64,000 nt of DNA, taken from positions 930,001 through 994,000 of the forward strand of contig NC_041812.1 of the NCBI RefSeq assembly GCF_900964775.1, written 5' to 3'. Numbering within the stretch: position 1 is the first letter of the stretch; each line of letters begins with the position of its first letter. Position numbers and translations under genes: made by a program. This stretch comes from Scleropages formosus. Taxonomy: Eukaryota > Chordata > Actinopteri > Osteoglossiformes > Osteoglossidae. The notes beneath the pieces are model-generated. The model saw nothing but the letters and a program-made list of their open reading frames with translations, searched no databases and was not told where the DNA came from. Positions 48,458 through 59,093 of this stretch are shown here, piece after piece.

Positions 48458-49879
48458 AAGGAGGGTGACAGGCAGGAGAGATGGATGCAGAAACCAAAGA
48501 GAAGATGACACTAACAAGGTGGTGCTTTAATGAAGGTGGAGGGAAGTGACACTTGGCAGGCATTCAAAGTACCGCTTGAACACTTTACATGGGACTTATC
48601 GATTGGGCAACAAAATGTAAAACTGTACTCAACTGTTTTTAGGCTCTATGTCAAGACCTCATTGTGGGGAACACAGGGCAAATTTTTATATTGTACTCAA
48701 CTGTAAACTGCTTGCCTTTCAGTCTCTACACAAAAAGAAAAATCTGGGGAAAGGAGAATGTTTACAAACAGTAACAGAAAGTCAAGATTTTAAAAAAAGA
48801 AAAAAAAAATCTTCAGAAAAAACTATTTCAGTTTGCATCTACGTCCATCCTTTAATCTACGGGGGGGGGGCATACTGGACTTTTAACTGGTTCGGGGCCT
48901 GCTAGTCCAGCGACTACTTGAGCTCAAGTAAAAAATAATGTGCAACTTGATCAGGTGATTCTAAAGAACTGTTCTGGAAACTTGAAAATGAATTTAAAGC
49001 CAGTGCATATTATTTAAATGAGAGTATCTATGCTGGAGCACTACTGACAGTTCCACTTTTTGCAAATGAATTAAAAACTTTCAAGTTCCGTCTAAGCCTG
49101 TCTTTTTGGCCATTACTCACTGCAGTGAATTATATGTCCAGGGAATGGGTATAATCGCCGCCTGTGTACAGCTGCTGACACACACTGCAAGAATCTGCTT
49201 ACAGAGATTAAAATCTGAAAGTTTTAACACAAAACTGCAACAGTAAGATAGGAGAATAAGTTTGCAAAATATGGTCACTGTGAGAACCATACAGATAATA
49301 TGGTGAAAAGGCAATGAAAGTATAATAAAGCTCCTGAATGTCACTGGTTAAACAATCCCTCTTATAAATTTTGTGCTACTTTCACGCTTACATTGATCAG
49401 TCATTGCTGTTCCCAACTAACACCGTAAGCTGGTACGGTGATGGGGAAAGTGCCTGCAGACACAACTGAGTATTTTGATAGTACACTGGACAAATGGTAC
49501 AACGGCTGCAGTAAAATGTACCTCCACCGCACTTTGCGCAAACATCACTCTGTGGCAAGAGTGTGAGCAGCCTGGACCAGGATTCCCTTTCTTCAGCAAG
49601 GGCCTGTTGCATCATACTGCCTCTCCAGGATGTCCTGGGACATATGTGGGGTGGGGTGTGTAAACCACTTGAGGAACACGTCCTCAGCAGGAGCCTCAGG
49701 CATTTCCATGTGTTCATTTGGCAGATGTCACGAGTGGTATTTAGCTGACGCCGTAGTCCACGGTGAATTACAGTGCTATATATACATGACGCTACAAACT
49801 CCCTACAATCACTTGCCTATTTATACGGCACAATATCATATGACACGCGCACACGCTAACTGGAATTTAGACACTTGTT

Positions 49880-50056
49880 CACCTGAAACCCATCTTTAGA
49901 CTGCGAAAGAAACCTGGAACCATCTGGAGGAAACCCATGCAAACAAGGGGAAAATATGCAAATCGGACACAGAGCGAGCCAGATTCAAACCCGCATCGGG
50001 TGCTCCGAGGCAGCAGCGTGACCCGCTCCGCCGCTGCGCCACCCAGCTCAACTGGC
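49880..50056 (-). mobile_element. SINE fragment with V-SINE-like core
   Basis: Inverted core (GGAGGAAACCCATGCAAAC, AAATATGCAAATCGGACACA) and tRNA-like head (CAGATTCAAACCCGCATC, CCGCTGCGCCACCCAGCTC). No 3' tail. Confidence 0.65.
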
Positions 50057-50093
50057 TGCCCGCGATCTCAAAAGACATGATTTTAAGACATAC

Positions 50094-50272
50094 ATTTTAA
50101 CACTTGACATTCTAAAGTGACTTACAGTGTTAACGTCCGTACAATTTACTTATCTATAATATAGTTGGGTACTTTTTTTACTAGAAAAATTCAGGGTAAG
50201 TACAGCTGGGGGAAAGGTTTGAAGCGATGGCCTTTCGGTCCAAAGGTAACAGCGCTAACCGCTAACTAGCCA
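50094..50272 (-). mobile_element. SINE, family 1
   Basis: AAAGTGACTTACAGTGTTAA, AAAAATTCAGGGTAAGTACA, GGTTTGAAGCGATGGCC and ACAGCGCTAACCGCTAAC. Confidence 0.75.
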
Positions 50273-50284
50273 ACGCAGACCTCG

Positions 50285-50832
50285 GTGCGACGTCAACCGA
50301 CGCTCTGCACGCAAATACAGGCTGCGTGACTGACACCTACGCGCACCACGAGCCAACCGGAAGGAGGAAACCGCTTTTATACCAACGGAGCTGCGCCGCC
50401 ATTGCGTCATACGTCATACGCAACAAGTTCCGCCCATCCCGGAAGAGAGGCGCAGGAGCTCCTCAGTCGATGACGTGTATTCCCAGGCGTCTGGACGGGT
50501 TCGGTCCCTGGTGCTAAAACCCAAATCGTATACGGCTTTTCTCGTAAATAAATGTATTTGATGAGGTTCCCGGAAGGGAAAGGACGGCTCTGTTAGGCCC
50601 TGCAGGGACGGAGGAGCAGAGAGAGCGGGGAGGACCGACGAGCTTTTCTTCCGCCGCCGGGCCTGGACCGTTCGTTGCTGCTCCACCGGCGGCGCCGCGG
50701 CGGGCGGGCGGACGGATAACGACGTCGGTCGTCGTTTTACCAGCTCGTTTACCTGTCCGCGCGGCTCTGGGCACCTGCGGCGGCACGCACGGTAACCGAA
50801 CATCTGCACGAAACGCTCCTCCTTGAAGCACC
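50285..50832 (+). promoter_or_regulatory. tm9sf1: tm9sf1 CpG promoter and 5' leader
   Basis: A CpG-rich block immediately before the inferred first coding exon. It has CRE/ATF-like half sites TGCGTCAT (50403-50410), ACGTCATA (50411-50418) and TGACGTGT (50471-50478). No TATA box. The minus-strand open frame through this block is unsupported. Confidence 0.5.
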
Positions 50833-53156
50833 ATGACATTTGTGTCTGAACTGCCGGTCAGTAGGATTTTAACCCGCTACTACTGTTGGTCACTTTCTTT
50901 CTAATAATTTCTACTAATCCACTAGAGTGATTTCCAGTCGGACCTGTCGTACCACATTTTACTCAAATTACTGCCTGTTGTTTGTTTGACTGCACGCACG
51001 GACGATGCGATCATCATGATGATGATGTACTACACTTTTAGTTTTACTCAGGTCGTTACGTGCCCGTCCACTTGACTAGTAAGTGAGTTCGTGTGGAATC
51101 AAACAATCAATCAAATGTGTGTTGTTATTCTCCGTCCGTCACGTGTGTGTGAGACCTGTATATTGTATATAATAATAATAATAATATATAATTATATCAC
51201 GCACTGCACGTCCTCTTGTCTTGTATAAATAATTAAATAAGTGGTAAAATCATGTCCATTAGACTAGAATTACGTCATTTTGACCATGTTGACGAAGTCA
51301 GTGCGTAGTCCGCCGCGTATTCGGAAGGTTGTTGGTCTGAATCCCACTCGTCCTGCCTGCCTGGTGGTGTAGGTACTTTTGATCAAGTACTTAACACAGA
51401 AATTTTCCATCACATTATCATTTGACATTTGTCTCCAAAGCAACTTACAGCGTTAATCTAACTACAGTTATTTACCCATGTATACATCTGGGTGATTTTT
51501 TTACTGGAGTAATTTAGGGTGAGTACCTTGCTCAAGGGTACTACAGCTGGGGGTGGGATTCGAACCTGCGACCTTGGGTCTAATGCTGTGCTACCAGCTA
51601 CCCCGGTAAGAGTACCCTGTTTTTAAAATGGATTAATAAATGTAAAGTTGAATATCGAAGCTGCCCTGGAGAAAAGCATCAGATCAATAAATGTTAATAC
51701 GTATATTATTATTATTATTATTATCATCATCATGCATTGTCATGTTTCTATGCACACAGCTCTCGTTTATTCACAGTCCAAGGTGAATTATTGTCTGTCC
51801 ACTGGCAGAGGAAGTACAGTGCGATTTGGCCGAGGCCGCTTTTGTCTCCCCTCCCACTGGAATCGGGACCCCAATTTACTGTTTTCATGCAGCAGCTTGC
51901 AAACGAGGGTGGTTGTTGTTTCAGCAAAACGTGTAAAACACTTTTTTTCCTCTGTAGCAAGTCCCAGTTTCACAGGATGTCTTTCGTGTTGTCCACATTA
52001 CGCTGAATAAATAGACAAGTACTTGTAAGCAATTAATTGTAGTGAGAGCTGTCGCCTTTGGACTCGAAGGACTCGGGTGTGAATCCCACTTCCTGCAGTT
52101 GTACCCTTGAGCAAGGTGCTTACCATAAATTGTTCCAGTAAAAACTACCTAGCGGTACAATGCATAAATTGCTGTAAGTGGCTTCATGTTGTAAATTGCT
52201 TTGGAGAAAAGCGTCACTTAAATGAAATGAAAGCTTCGTATTTCTTACTGGATTAAATAATCTGTAGGTCACTGGTTATTTTTACTACGTTTTACAGCGT
52301 CGGACAGTCAACTTTACAACTTCGTACTCATTCGTACAGTGGACTGTTGTTAATGATTCGACCCAGGGTTCGTGTCTCGATCAAGGGAAGAGCAGAGTGG
52401 GAGCAGCATTCTCCACGCTGTCAGGTTACAGGGCTGTAGCCTCAAACGCTGCTTTATTTGTACTGTGTTCTGCACTTTTTCTTTTCACTTTTCATTTTCA
52501 CATGACGTGTTTAGTGTGACTTGCTTTGAATGGATGGGACTTTGTTTTACGAATACGAGTTTGAATGGATTTGATCGGGTACCTGTTCTTTCCATCAGGG
52601 GCCGTGATGAGGGCGAGTCGGGGGATTGCCGTCAAGGGGTCGGCTGTGGTTGTGCTGCTCCTGACTCTGCTGATGCACACGGAAGGAGTGAAGAAGTACA
52701 AAACGGGTGATCAGGTCATCCTGTATGTTAACAAAGTGGGCCCCTACCACAACCCCCAGGAAACGTACCACTACTACACTCTGCCTGTCTGCAGGCCCAA
52801 AGAGGTCAGTGAGCTCCAGGGTTCTGTTCCATCTGTGGGCGGAGCCACCTCTCCCGGCGCGCTCACTGGTGCCGTGTTTTCGCAGGTACGCCACAAGTCT
52901 CTGAGCCTGGGGGAGGTGCTGGATGGAGACAGGATGGCCGAGTCCTTGTACGACATCCGCTTTCGGGAGAACGTCGAGAGGCAGACGCTGTGTCAGCTCG
53001 CGCTTAGCGAAGCAGAGGTGCCCCTGTTCTGTGTGCAGAATGTGAAGCAACAAACCATTTGAGTCACTTCTATCAAAAATGCACTTTGACACATGAAAAT
53101 GAGTTGCATCAAAACTGAATTATTGCACTGGTGCTATTTATCACACGAAAAAAGCT

Positions 53157-53196
<40 letters not shown>

Positions 53197-56115
53197 TTAT
53201 TATTAATGTGTTGTTTATTTAAGACACCAGGCTAATATTTGTGTGAAGGCTGACACACGTAGGTGTTGTTTTTGGAAGCGTAGAAGCTGGAGCGAAAGGG
53301 GCCGTGGGAGGCGCTACGCAAAGTGCAAAATGCTCCTTGCTGGTCCTGACTCGCCGTCTCTCCCCGGGCCTCTTGCAGGTGGAAGAGCTCCGGGAAGCAA
53401 TCGAGGAGCTCTACTATTTTGAGTTTGTCCTAGATGATATTCCCATCTGGGGCTTTGTGGGATACATGGAGGAGAGCGGCTTCCTGCCTCACAGCCATAA
53501 GGTACGTAAAGGTGTGCGTGCGTGCGTGCGTCTCTGTCTGTGTGTCACTTGTTTATGTCTCTGTCTGCTTTTCCCGTGTGTCTTTCAGTGCATCTCTGAT
53601 TGCGAAATGCCTGCTCTCTCTCTCTCTCTCTCTCTCTACCCCCTCCCCCACCTCTCCGTACAGGTGGGGCTCTGGACACATCTGGACTTCAACATCGAGT
53701 ACAACGGAGACGCCGTCATCTTCGCTAACGTCTCGGTGAAGGACGTGAAGCCCGTACCCCTTGATGGGGGTGCTGGGGCGTTTCCTGTGGCTGGGGCTAC
53801 AGGAGGGCTCACAGTGACCCACACTTACAGCGTGCGTTGGTTCGAGAGCCCCCTTCCCCACGAGAGGCGGGCGGAGCGGCTACGCGACTACTCCTTCTTC
53901 CCCAAAACCCTGGAGATCCACTGGCTGTCCATCATCAACTCGCTGGTGCTGGTGGTGCTGCTATTGGGTTTCGTCATCATCATCCTCATGAGGGTGCTGA
54001 AAAATGACTTTGCAAGGTGATGCCACTTGGAGGGATGGGGTTGGGGGGGCTGCAGGATACACAGGGAATGAGAAGCATCACAGTGCTGCTGGATCTCATT
54101 GTCACAGGTACAATGTGGAGGAGGACGGCACGTGCGATGACCTTGACCAGGCTGACAACGGCTGGAAGATCATCCACACGGACGTGTTCCGCTTCCCGCC
54201 CTACAAGAGCCTTCTGTGTGCCGTGCTGGGTGTGGGAGCACAGTTTCTCACTCTGGCCACAGGTTTGCAGCTGACCACCCCTGTCTGAAATACTGCCCTT
54301 ATTGGGGTCACTACACACCTTACACTCCACCTGTAATCATGTGGCCTCTTTTACTGCACCTTATCCATCCTGGAGCTTTTTAAATTCTTACACGTTGCTC
54401 ATCTACATCTACGTGCCATTGGTTACCACCTCCGGCTGCGTTTACTCCATGTGGATTTCTGGATGCCACCTAATTTGCACGATGATGGTTTGTTGTTTGA
54501 TGGTTTGGCCATTGCGTTCACTTTACAGTAAAAGTACTTGAGGTGCTCAGTGACATGACCGTAGTTTTTAAATATGCATCTGTCCAAATCTTTGATGTGT
54601 AACCCAGCATCTTGGTTGCCATAGGGATCATCATCATGGCGTTATTGGGGATGTTTAACGTGCATCGCCATGGAGCCATCAACTCTGCAGCAATTGCGCT
54701 GTACGCCCTGACAAGCTGTGTGTCGGGCTACTGCTCCTGCCGCTTCTACACCCAGATTCAGGGCAAGCGCTGGGTGTGGAACATCATCCTGACCTCCTCG
54801 CTCTTTTCAGGTACCTCCAAGGCACATGGCTGTGCACGCACTTGGCACCGTCTCTTAACCTCCGCTTGCTTTGGATCTGACAGTGTCCCCGTCCCGCCTC
54901 TTTTTCCTGCAGCTCCCCTCTTCCTCACGTGGAGCGTGGTAAACTCTGTGCACTGGTGGAGTGGCTCTACGCAGGCGCTACCCGCCACCACTGTGCTACT
55001 GCTGCTGGCCGTTTGGGCACTAGTGGGCTTCCCGCTTGCCGTTATTGGGGGCATCGTGGGCAAGAATGGAGCGGAGAGCTTCCAGGCTCCGTGCCGCACC
55101 CGCAACATCGCCCGCCAGATCCCTCCGCAGCCATGGTACAAGCACACCGCTGTGCACATGGCTATCGGTGGCTTCTTGCCCTTCAGGTAAGCATCGGGGG
55201 GCGTGGTGGGAAGTTTGAGACAGTTCTCTTCTTCTCCTCGTCCTGGCAGACAACACGGTATTTGGGCTTTTCTCCACAGGAATTGTCAAATAATGAGAGT
55301 GGTGCAGTGCCACAGTGGGCACTGCTGGTGCTTCACACCTCCTGCACGGTGGATTTAGGTGCGAGACTGAATCACAATCTGTCTGTGTGGAGTTTGCACC
55401 ACTTGTGTTCAGTGTTTCCAGGATAGACTGCAGTGGACATGCGGGTGTTGATCATTTCATTGATTAAACAATCAGTTACATTGATTGAACAATACAAGGA
55501 AGTGCTTATTTCCAATCCACGTCATGAGTACAAGTCAGAAAATGGTGAAAATGTCTGCCGGTGTGTAACGGGCTGGAATTTTGTTCACAGCAGTTTTATG
55601 GTGTGTCAGAACCCACACACACTGTCACGCTCTGCCCCCGGGGCTGTCCCGAACGAGGAATGCCCTTCCGTCCATCTGTCTGCCTCTGCACAGAGAATGA
55701 CTCTGTCCCTCTTGTCCCCAGCGCCATCTCGGTGGAGCTCTACTACATCTTTGCCACCGTGTGGGGTCGTGAGTCCTACACGCTCTACGGCATCCTGCTC
55801 TGCGTCTTCGCCATCCTGCTGTCGGTGGGCGCCTGCATTTCGGTGGCGCTCACCTACTTCCTGCTGTCGGGTGAAGACTACCGCTGGTGGTGGCGCAGCG
55901 TGCTGAGCACAGCCTCCACAGGCCTCTTCATCTTCATCTACTCCGTCTTCTACTACCGCAACCGCTCCAGCATGAGTGGCATCGTGCAGAGCGTCGAGTT
56001 CTTCGGCTACTCGCTGCTCACCGCCCTCGTCTTCTCTTTCATGCTGGGCACCGTCTCCTTCTGGGCATCGCTCACCTTCATCCGCTACATCTACCGCAGC
56101 ATCAAAATGGACTGA
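50833..56115 (+). CDS. tm9sf1: Transmembrane 9 superfamily member 1
   Basis: Nonaspanin of the endosome/Golgi membranes, linked to sorting of membrane proteins and to autophagy. Coding exons: 50833-50856, 52598-52804, 52886-53017, 53379-53501, 53664-54016, 54108-54262, 54625-54810, 54913-55186 and 55722-56115 (TGA). The sum is 1,848 nt, or 615 aa; human is 606. Exon 1 (MTFVSELP) resembles the human start MTVVGNPR and joins in frame to GAVMRASRG; a start at 52607 (MRASRG) is the alternative. A hydrophobic signal segment [10 protein letters not shown] follows. Luminal landmarks: [48 protein letters not shown] and [14 protein letters not shown]. Nine membrane segments follow [11 protein letters not shown], with [87 protein letters not shown] and [10 protein letters not shown]. 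The C-terminal KMD matches the KxD COPI-binding signal of this family. The exon 3 donor GTGCCC is weak. Confidence 0.96.
51285..51400 (+). mobile_element. SINE head fragment
   Basis: TTGGTCTGAATCCCACTCG resembles box B, with a shortened family 1 body (TTTTGATCAAGTACTTAAC). Confidence 0.4.
51418..51606 (-). mobile_element. SINE, family 1
   Basis: TTGTCTCCAAAGCAACTTAC, GTTATTTACCCATGTATACA, CTTGCTCAAGGGTACTACAG, GGGATTCGAACCTGCGACC and TGCTGTGCTACCAGCTACC. Well preserved, in tm9sf1 intron 1. Confidence 0.85.
51705..51732. repeat. (ATT)n/(ATC)n microsatellite
   Basis: About six ATT units then ATC units. Confidence 0.9.
52033..52232 (+). mobile_element. SINE, family 1
   Basis: GTGAATCCCACTTCCTGCAG, CCTTGAGCAAGGTGCTTACC, TAAATTGTTCCAGTAAAAAC and the tail TGCTTTGGAGAAAAGCGTCA. 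Confidence 0.8.
53161..53194. repeat. poly-T run
   Basis: About 33 consecutive T in tm9sf1 intron 3. Confidence 0.95.
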
Positions 56116-56401
56116 AAGGTTAGGAGGCGGGCAGGGAGCCAGCATTGCGTAGATGAACAGCCGGGCGTCCCCAAGGGACGAAGTGGAGGTCACCATTGGG
56201 ACGCACATTGGGAGAGAATGGGAAGAGCTGAGTGAGAAAGCAAAACGGAAGAGATTTTGTATGTCAGAGGACAAGTGGTGGTGGAGAAGGATTGTGGGAA
56301 TGCATGGGTCTGTCTGTGCAACAGGAGCACTGTCACTGTGCGCATGTAGACTGTGCAATAACATACCATTGACTGTGATTTAATGTAAATATAATCTTTT
56401 A

Positions 56402-56407
56402 AATAAA
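56402..56407 (+). other. tm9sf1 polyadenylation signal
   Basis: AATAAA 287 bp past the stop codon. Confidence 0.7.
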
Positions 56408-56794
56408 CTCTTTTTACTACAGTGCAGTAGTTTTTACAGTATAAGTGAAACCTCATACCCGCCACCGCAGGAAGGAGTGTTCAGCACAGATGACTTGCAC
56501 ATTTTGACCTTTTTGCTGCGTGCAAGTTATGGATGTAATTACAACTAAGTACATTGATGAATTATATGTAGCCCTCGTGGAGAATCCAAATTTAAAATTT
56601 GTATGCAAGGTGGAATCAAATTAATCATAGAACTGAAGTTGCATAAGAACAAAATATACAATTATTCTTTGGATGTTATGATCAAGCTGCTGAAATGTGC
56701 TAATAGTGAAACAAAATGAAGAAACTAATCAAATACTGAGTTTTAGAAAGGTTCAGGAGGATCCAGATGTTTAACTCATTTTTTGGTTGTGTTG

Positions 56795-56900
56795 ACTTCC
56801 AGCGTTAGGTAAAGAGCTTTAGTCTTTTTACCCATTTATACTGCAGGAGTTACTGGCTCAGTATCATGGTTGAGGATTTGAAGCAACAGCCCTACTGATC
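56795..56900 (-). mobile_element. SINE fragment, family 1
   Basis: TTTTACCCATTTATACTGCA and GAGGATTTGAAGCAACAGCC; tail and middle degraded. Confidence 0.45.
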
Positions 56901-56917
56901 ACAGTAACTGTTATACT

Positions 56918-57118
56918 TATTTAGCTGATGATTTTCTCCAAAGTGACTGTAGTATTGGTGTACTTAGAACTGTTTACCCCTTTGTACAGCTGTGTAACTT
57001 TACTGGAGCAATAGAGAGTCAGTACCTTGCTCAAGGGTACCACAGCTGGAGGTGTGATTTGAACCCACAACCTTTGGGTTTTAACACAGCAGCATTAACC
57101 ACTACACTACCACTGTGA
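56918..57118 (-). mobile_element. SINE, family 1
   Basis: TTTTCTCCAAAGTGACTGTA, TTTACTGGAGCAATAGAGAG, CTTGCTCAAGGGTACCACAG, GTGATTTGAACCCACAACC and AACCACTACACTACCACTG. Confidence 0.8.
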
Positions 57119-57250
57119 TGCCACGTCTCTTCGGGACCCCCCCACCCCTGGCACCGCTGCGGACGGTTCCTCAATCGACTCCTTCCTTTATAACGGTGAG
57201 TTTCCACTCCGGCCCAATGTCTCGCGCTTCACTCCAGCAGGCGGCGCTGT

Positions 57251-57493
57251 AACGGCTTGGTGGGGTTGGTGAATAGACGCGCTGGCCCTTTAAGTGGGCG
57301 GCCCGCTGCACGTGACGAGCCCACGTGGTGTTAGTGCGTGGAGCGCCCAGAGTCTGGGTCCGAGTGCGCGTGCATGGTACGAGGTGCGTGCGTCAAGGCA
57401 GCGCGTGCGACGGTGCGGCCAGAAACAGGCGTTTCCATTGGTGAAGAGGGGCACGGCGCGTGAAGTAAAAGCTCGTGGCCGAAGCTGCTGGAC
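57251..57493 (+). promoter_or_regulatory. ipo4: ipo4 promoter
   Basis: CpG-rich DNA with two E-boxes, CACGTG at 57309-57314 and at 57322-57327, 170-185 bp before the start codon. No TATA box. Motif reading only. Confidence 0.5.
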
Positions 57494-58423
57494 ATGAAAT
57501 TCGACATGACGGAGGAACTAGAACGAGTTCTTTCTCAGCTCACCGAGCCCGACGGCGCCCGTATCAAGCAGGTGAGGGGTAGCGGGCGGCAGGCAGCGCC
57601 GCGGTGCCTCTCAATTTTACCTCGTTCGTGACTGACGGTGTGGTGTCTTTACGACGCGGTCGTCATGATTTGTGCGGGAAGCCTGGCTGAGAATTTCTCT
57701 CCGCCACGTGCTGCTGTGTGTCTCGCGGCGAGAGTTGCGCGCGCGGGCGCGCGCCTTGGCTTGGAAATAATAAGTGACTCACTGGCTACGGCAGTGAGTT
57801 CGTTCGGCTCCGCGTACCGTCGCGTCGTGTCTTTTCCTGGGCTTATTACCCGTGTATAACGACGAGTATCATCGACGTTACTGTTTTATTTTTATTTATG
57901 TTATTAGAATGAGAATGGCTTAAGTTTTATAATTATATTGGCCAGTCTCACACACAGTCTGAGTCTGCTCGCATGACGGGACGGAGATTTGCTGCGGTTC
58001 TGCCTCCGGCTCCACTCACTGACTGCGTTTATCTGTAAAACACACACACACAGCTGAAAAATATTAGTTACAGACAAACACGAGTATAAATAGTACAAAG
58101 CCGCGATGGGATATCATATGATATTGTAATAATTATTTGTTGTACTGACAGGACAGGAGGAGGAGAGACTGTGTGTCTCTGTCTGTTCTCTCATGAGTGA
58201 TAAATGTAAAATATTATAAATAAATGTGATGCGTGAGGAGAAAACCGTTATATAATCTGCTGGTCCTTTTTCTGGCGGATGCTCAGTCAGTGCTCTGTAA
58301 CACCTGCCAGGGGTCAAGTGTGAAGAGTTTGTACCCGGCCCGGGGTGTCAGTCCGGTGTGTGGGGTGGGTGACATCTTGATCACCTGCTTCCTCGACTCG
58401 AGCCAGGGCGAGGAGGGTTGCTG

Positions 58424-58454
<31 letters not shown>

Positions 58455-59055
58455 GGGCACCGGCGATGATCCCTCTCAGCCTGCGTCTCCAGCCTCCGAG
58501 TCTGTAGCCTCTTCAGGCTCTTGGTCTTTCTGTCCCGAGCGCAGGACGGGCTCGTCGACACCTGAGAAGAAGCGCAAGTGGGTCAGAAGGTCCTGCGGCA
58601 GGTTGAACTCGTTCGGTTGGCGAAGGAAGTGCGTCCGCCGTCGGTCGGGCCTTTTTCGCCATGGAGTCGATGCAGCCTGGTGTCCCGCTTCACGTCCCGG
58701 GCCGGGAGGTTGTAGGACCCGGAACCTGACGCGCTCCGCGGCTGAGACTCTGTTGAGAATGGTGGGGGTGGGGATTCCTCCAGAAGACGTCCACAATCGT
58801 CTTCGTTGTTGTTGTCGTCGTCGTTGTCATTGTTGTTACCACCACCAAGCAGTAAGTGACTCTCTGTGTCCCTCAGGCTACAGCGCAGCTCAAAGCGGCT
58901 TTTAAAGACCCGGCGGTGATTCCTGCTCTGTGCGCCGTCATGAGGGGCTCTCAGAAACCACAGGTTTGCCCTTAATCACATTTATCTGACCCTTTTCTCC
59001 AAAGTGACTGATCATGTTAATTTCCAGCAGTTATTTACCTATTTAAACAGTGTGT

Positions 59056-59093
<38 letters not shown>

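Larger units (their letters stand above)
48458..50280. other. pck2 3' UTR and intergenic region
   Basis: AT-rich DNA. A candidate pck2 polyadenylation signal AATAAA is at 49324-49329, 870 bp past the stop. An inverted V-SINE-core copy and an inverted family 1 copy lie at 49.9 and 50.1 kb. No gene recognised. Confidence 0.6.
56408..57250. other. Intergenic region between tm9sf1 and ipo4
   Basis: Short AT-rich spacer, with two inverted family 1 SINE copies occupying most of its right half. No gene seen. Confidence 0.75.

Noticed and set aside
50414-50839. Minus-strand open frame of 141 codons at the tm9sf1 promoter
   Set aside because: It is in a CpG island, ends at the tm9sf1 start exon, has no homology I recognise, and has Arg/Pro/Ser composition typical of GC-rich chance frames.
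55606-56364. Minus-strand open frame of 252 codons
   Set aside because: Antisense to the last tm9sf1 exon; the sense strand matches human TM9SF1 closely.
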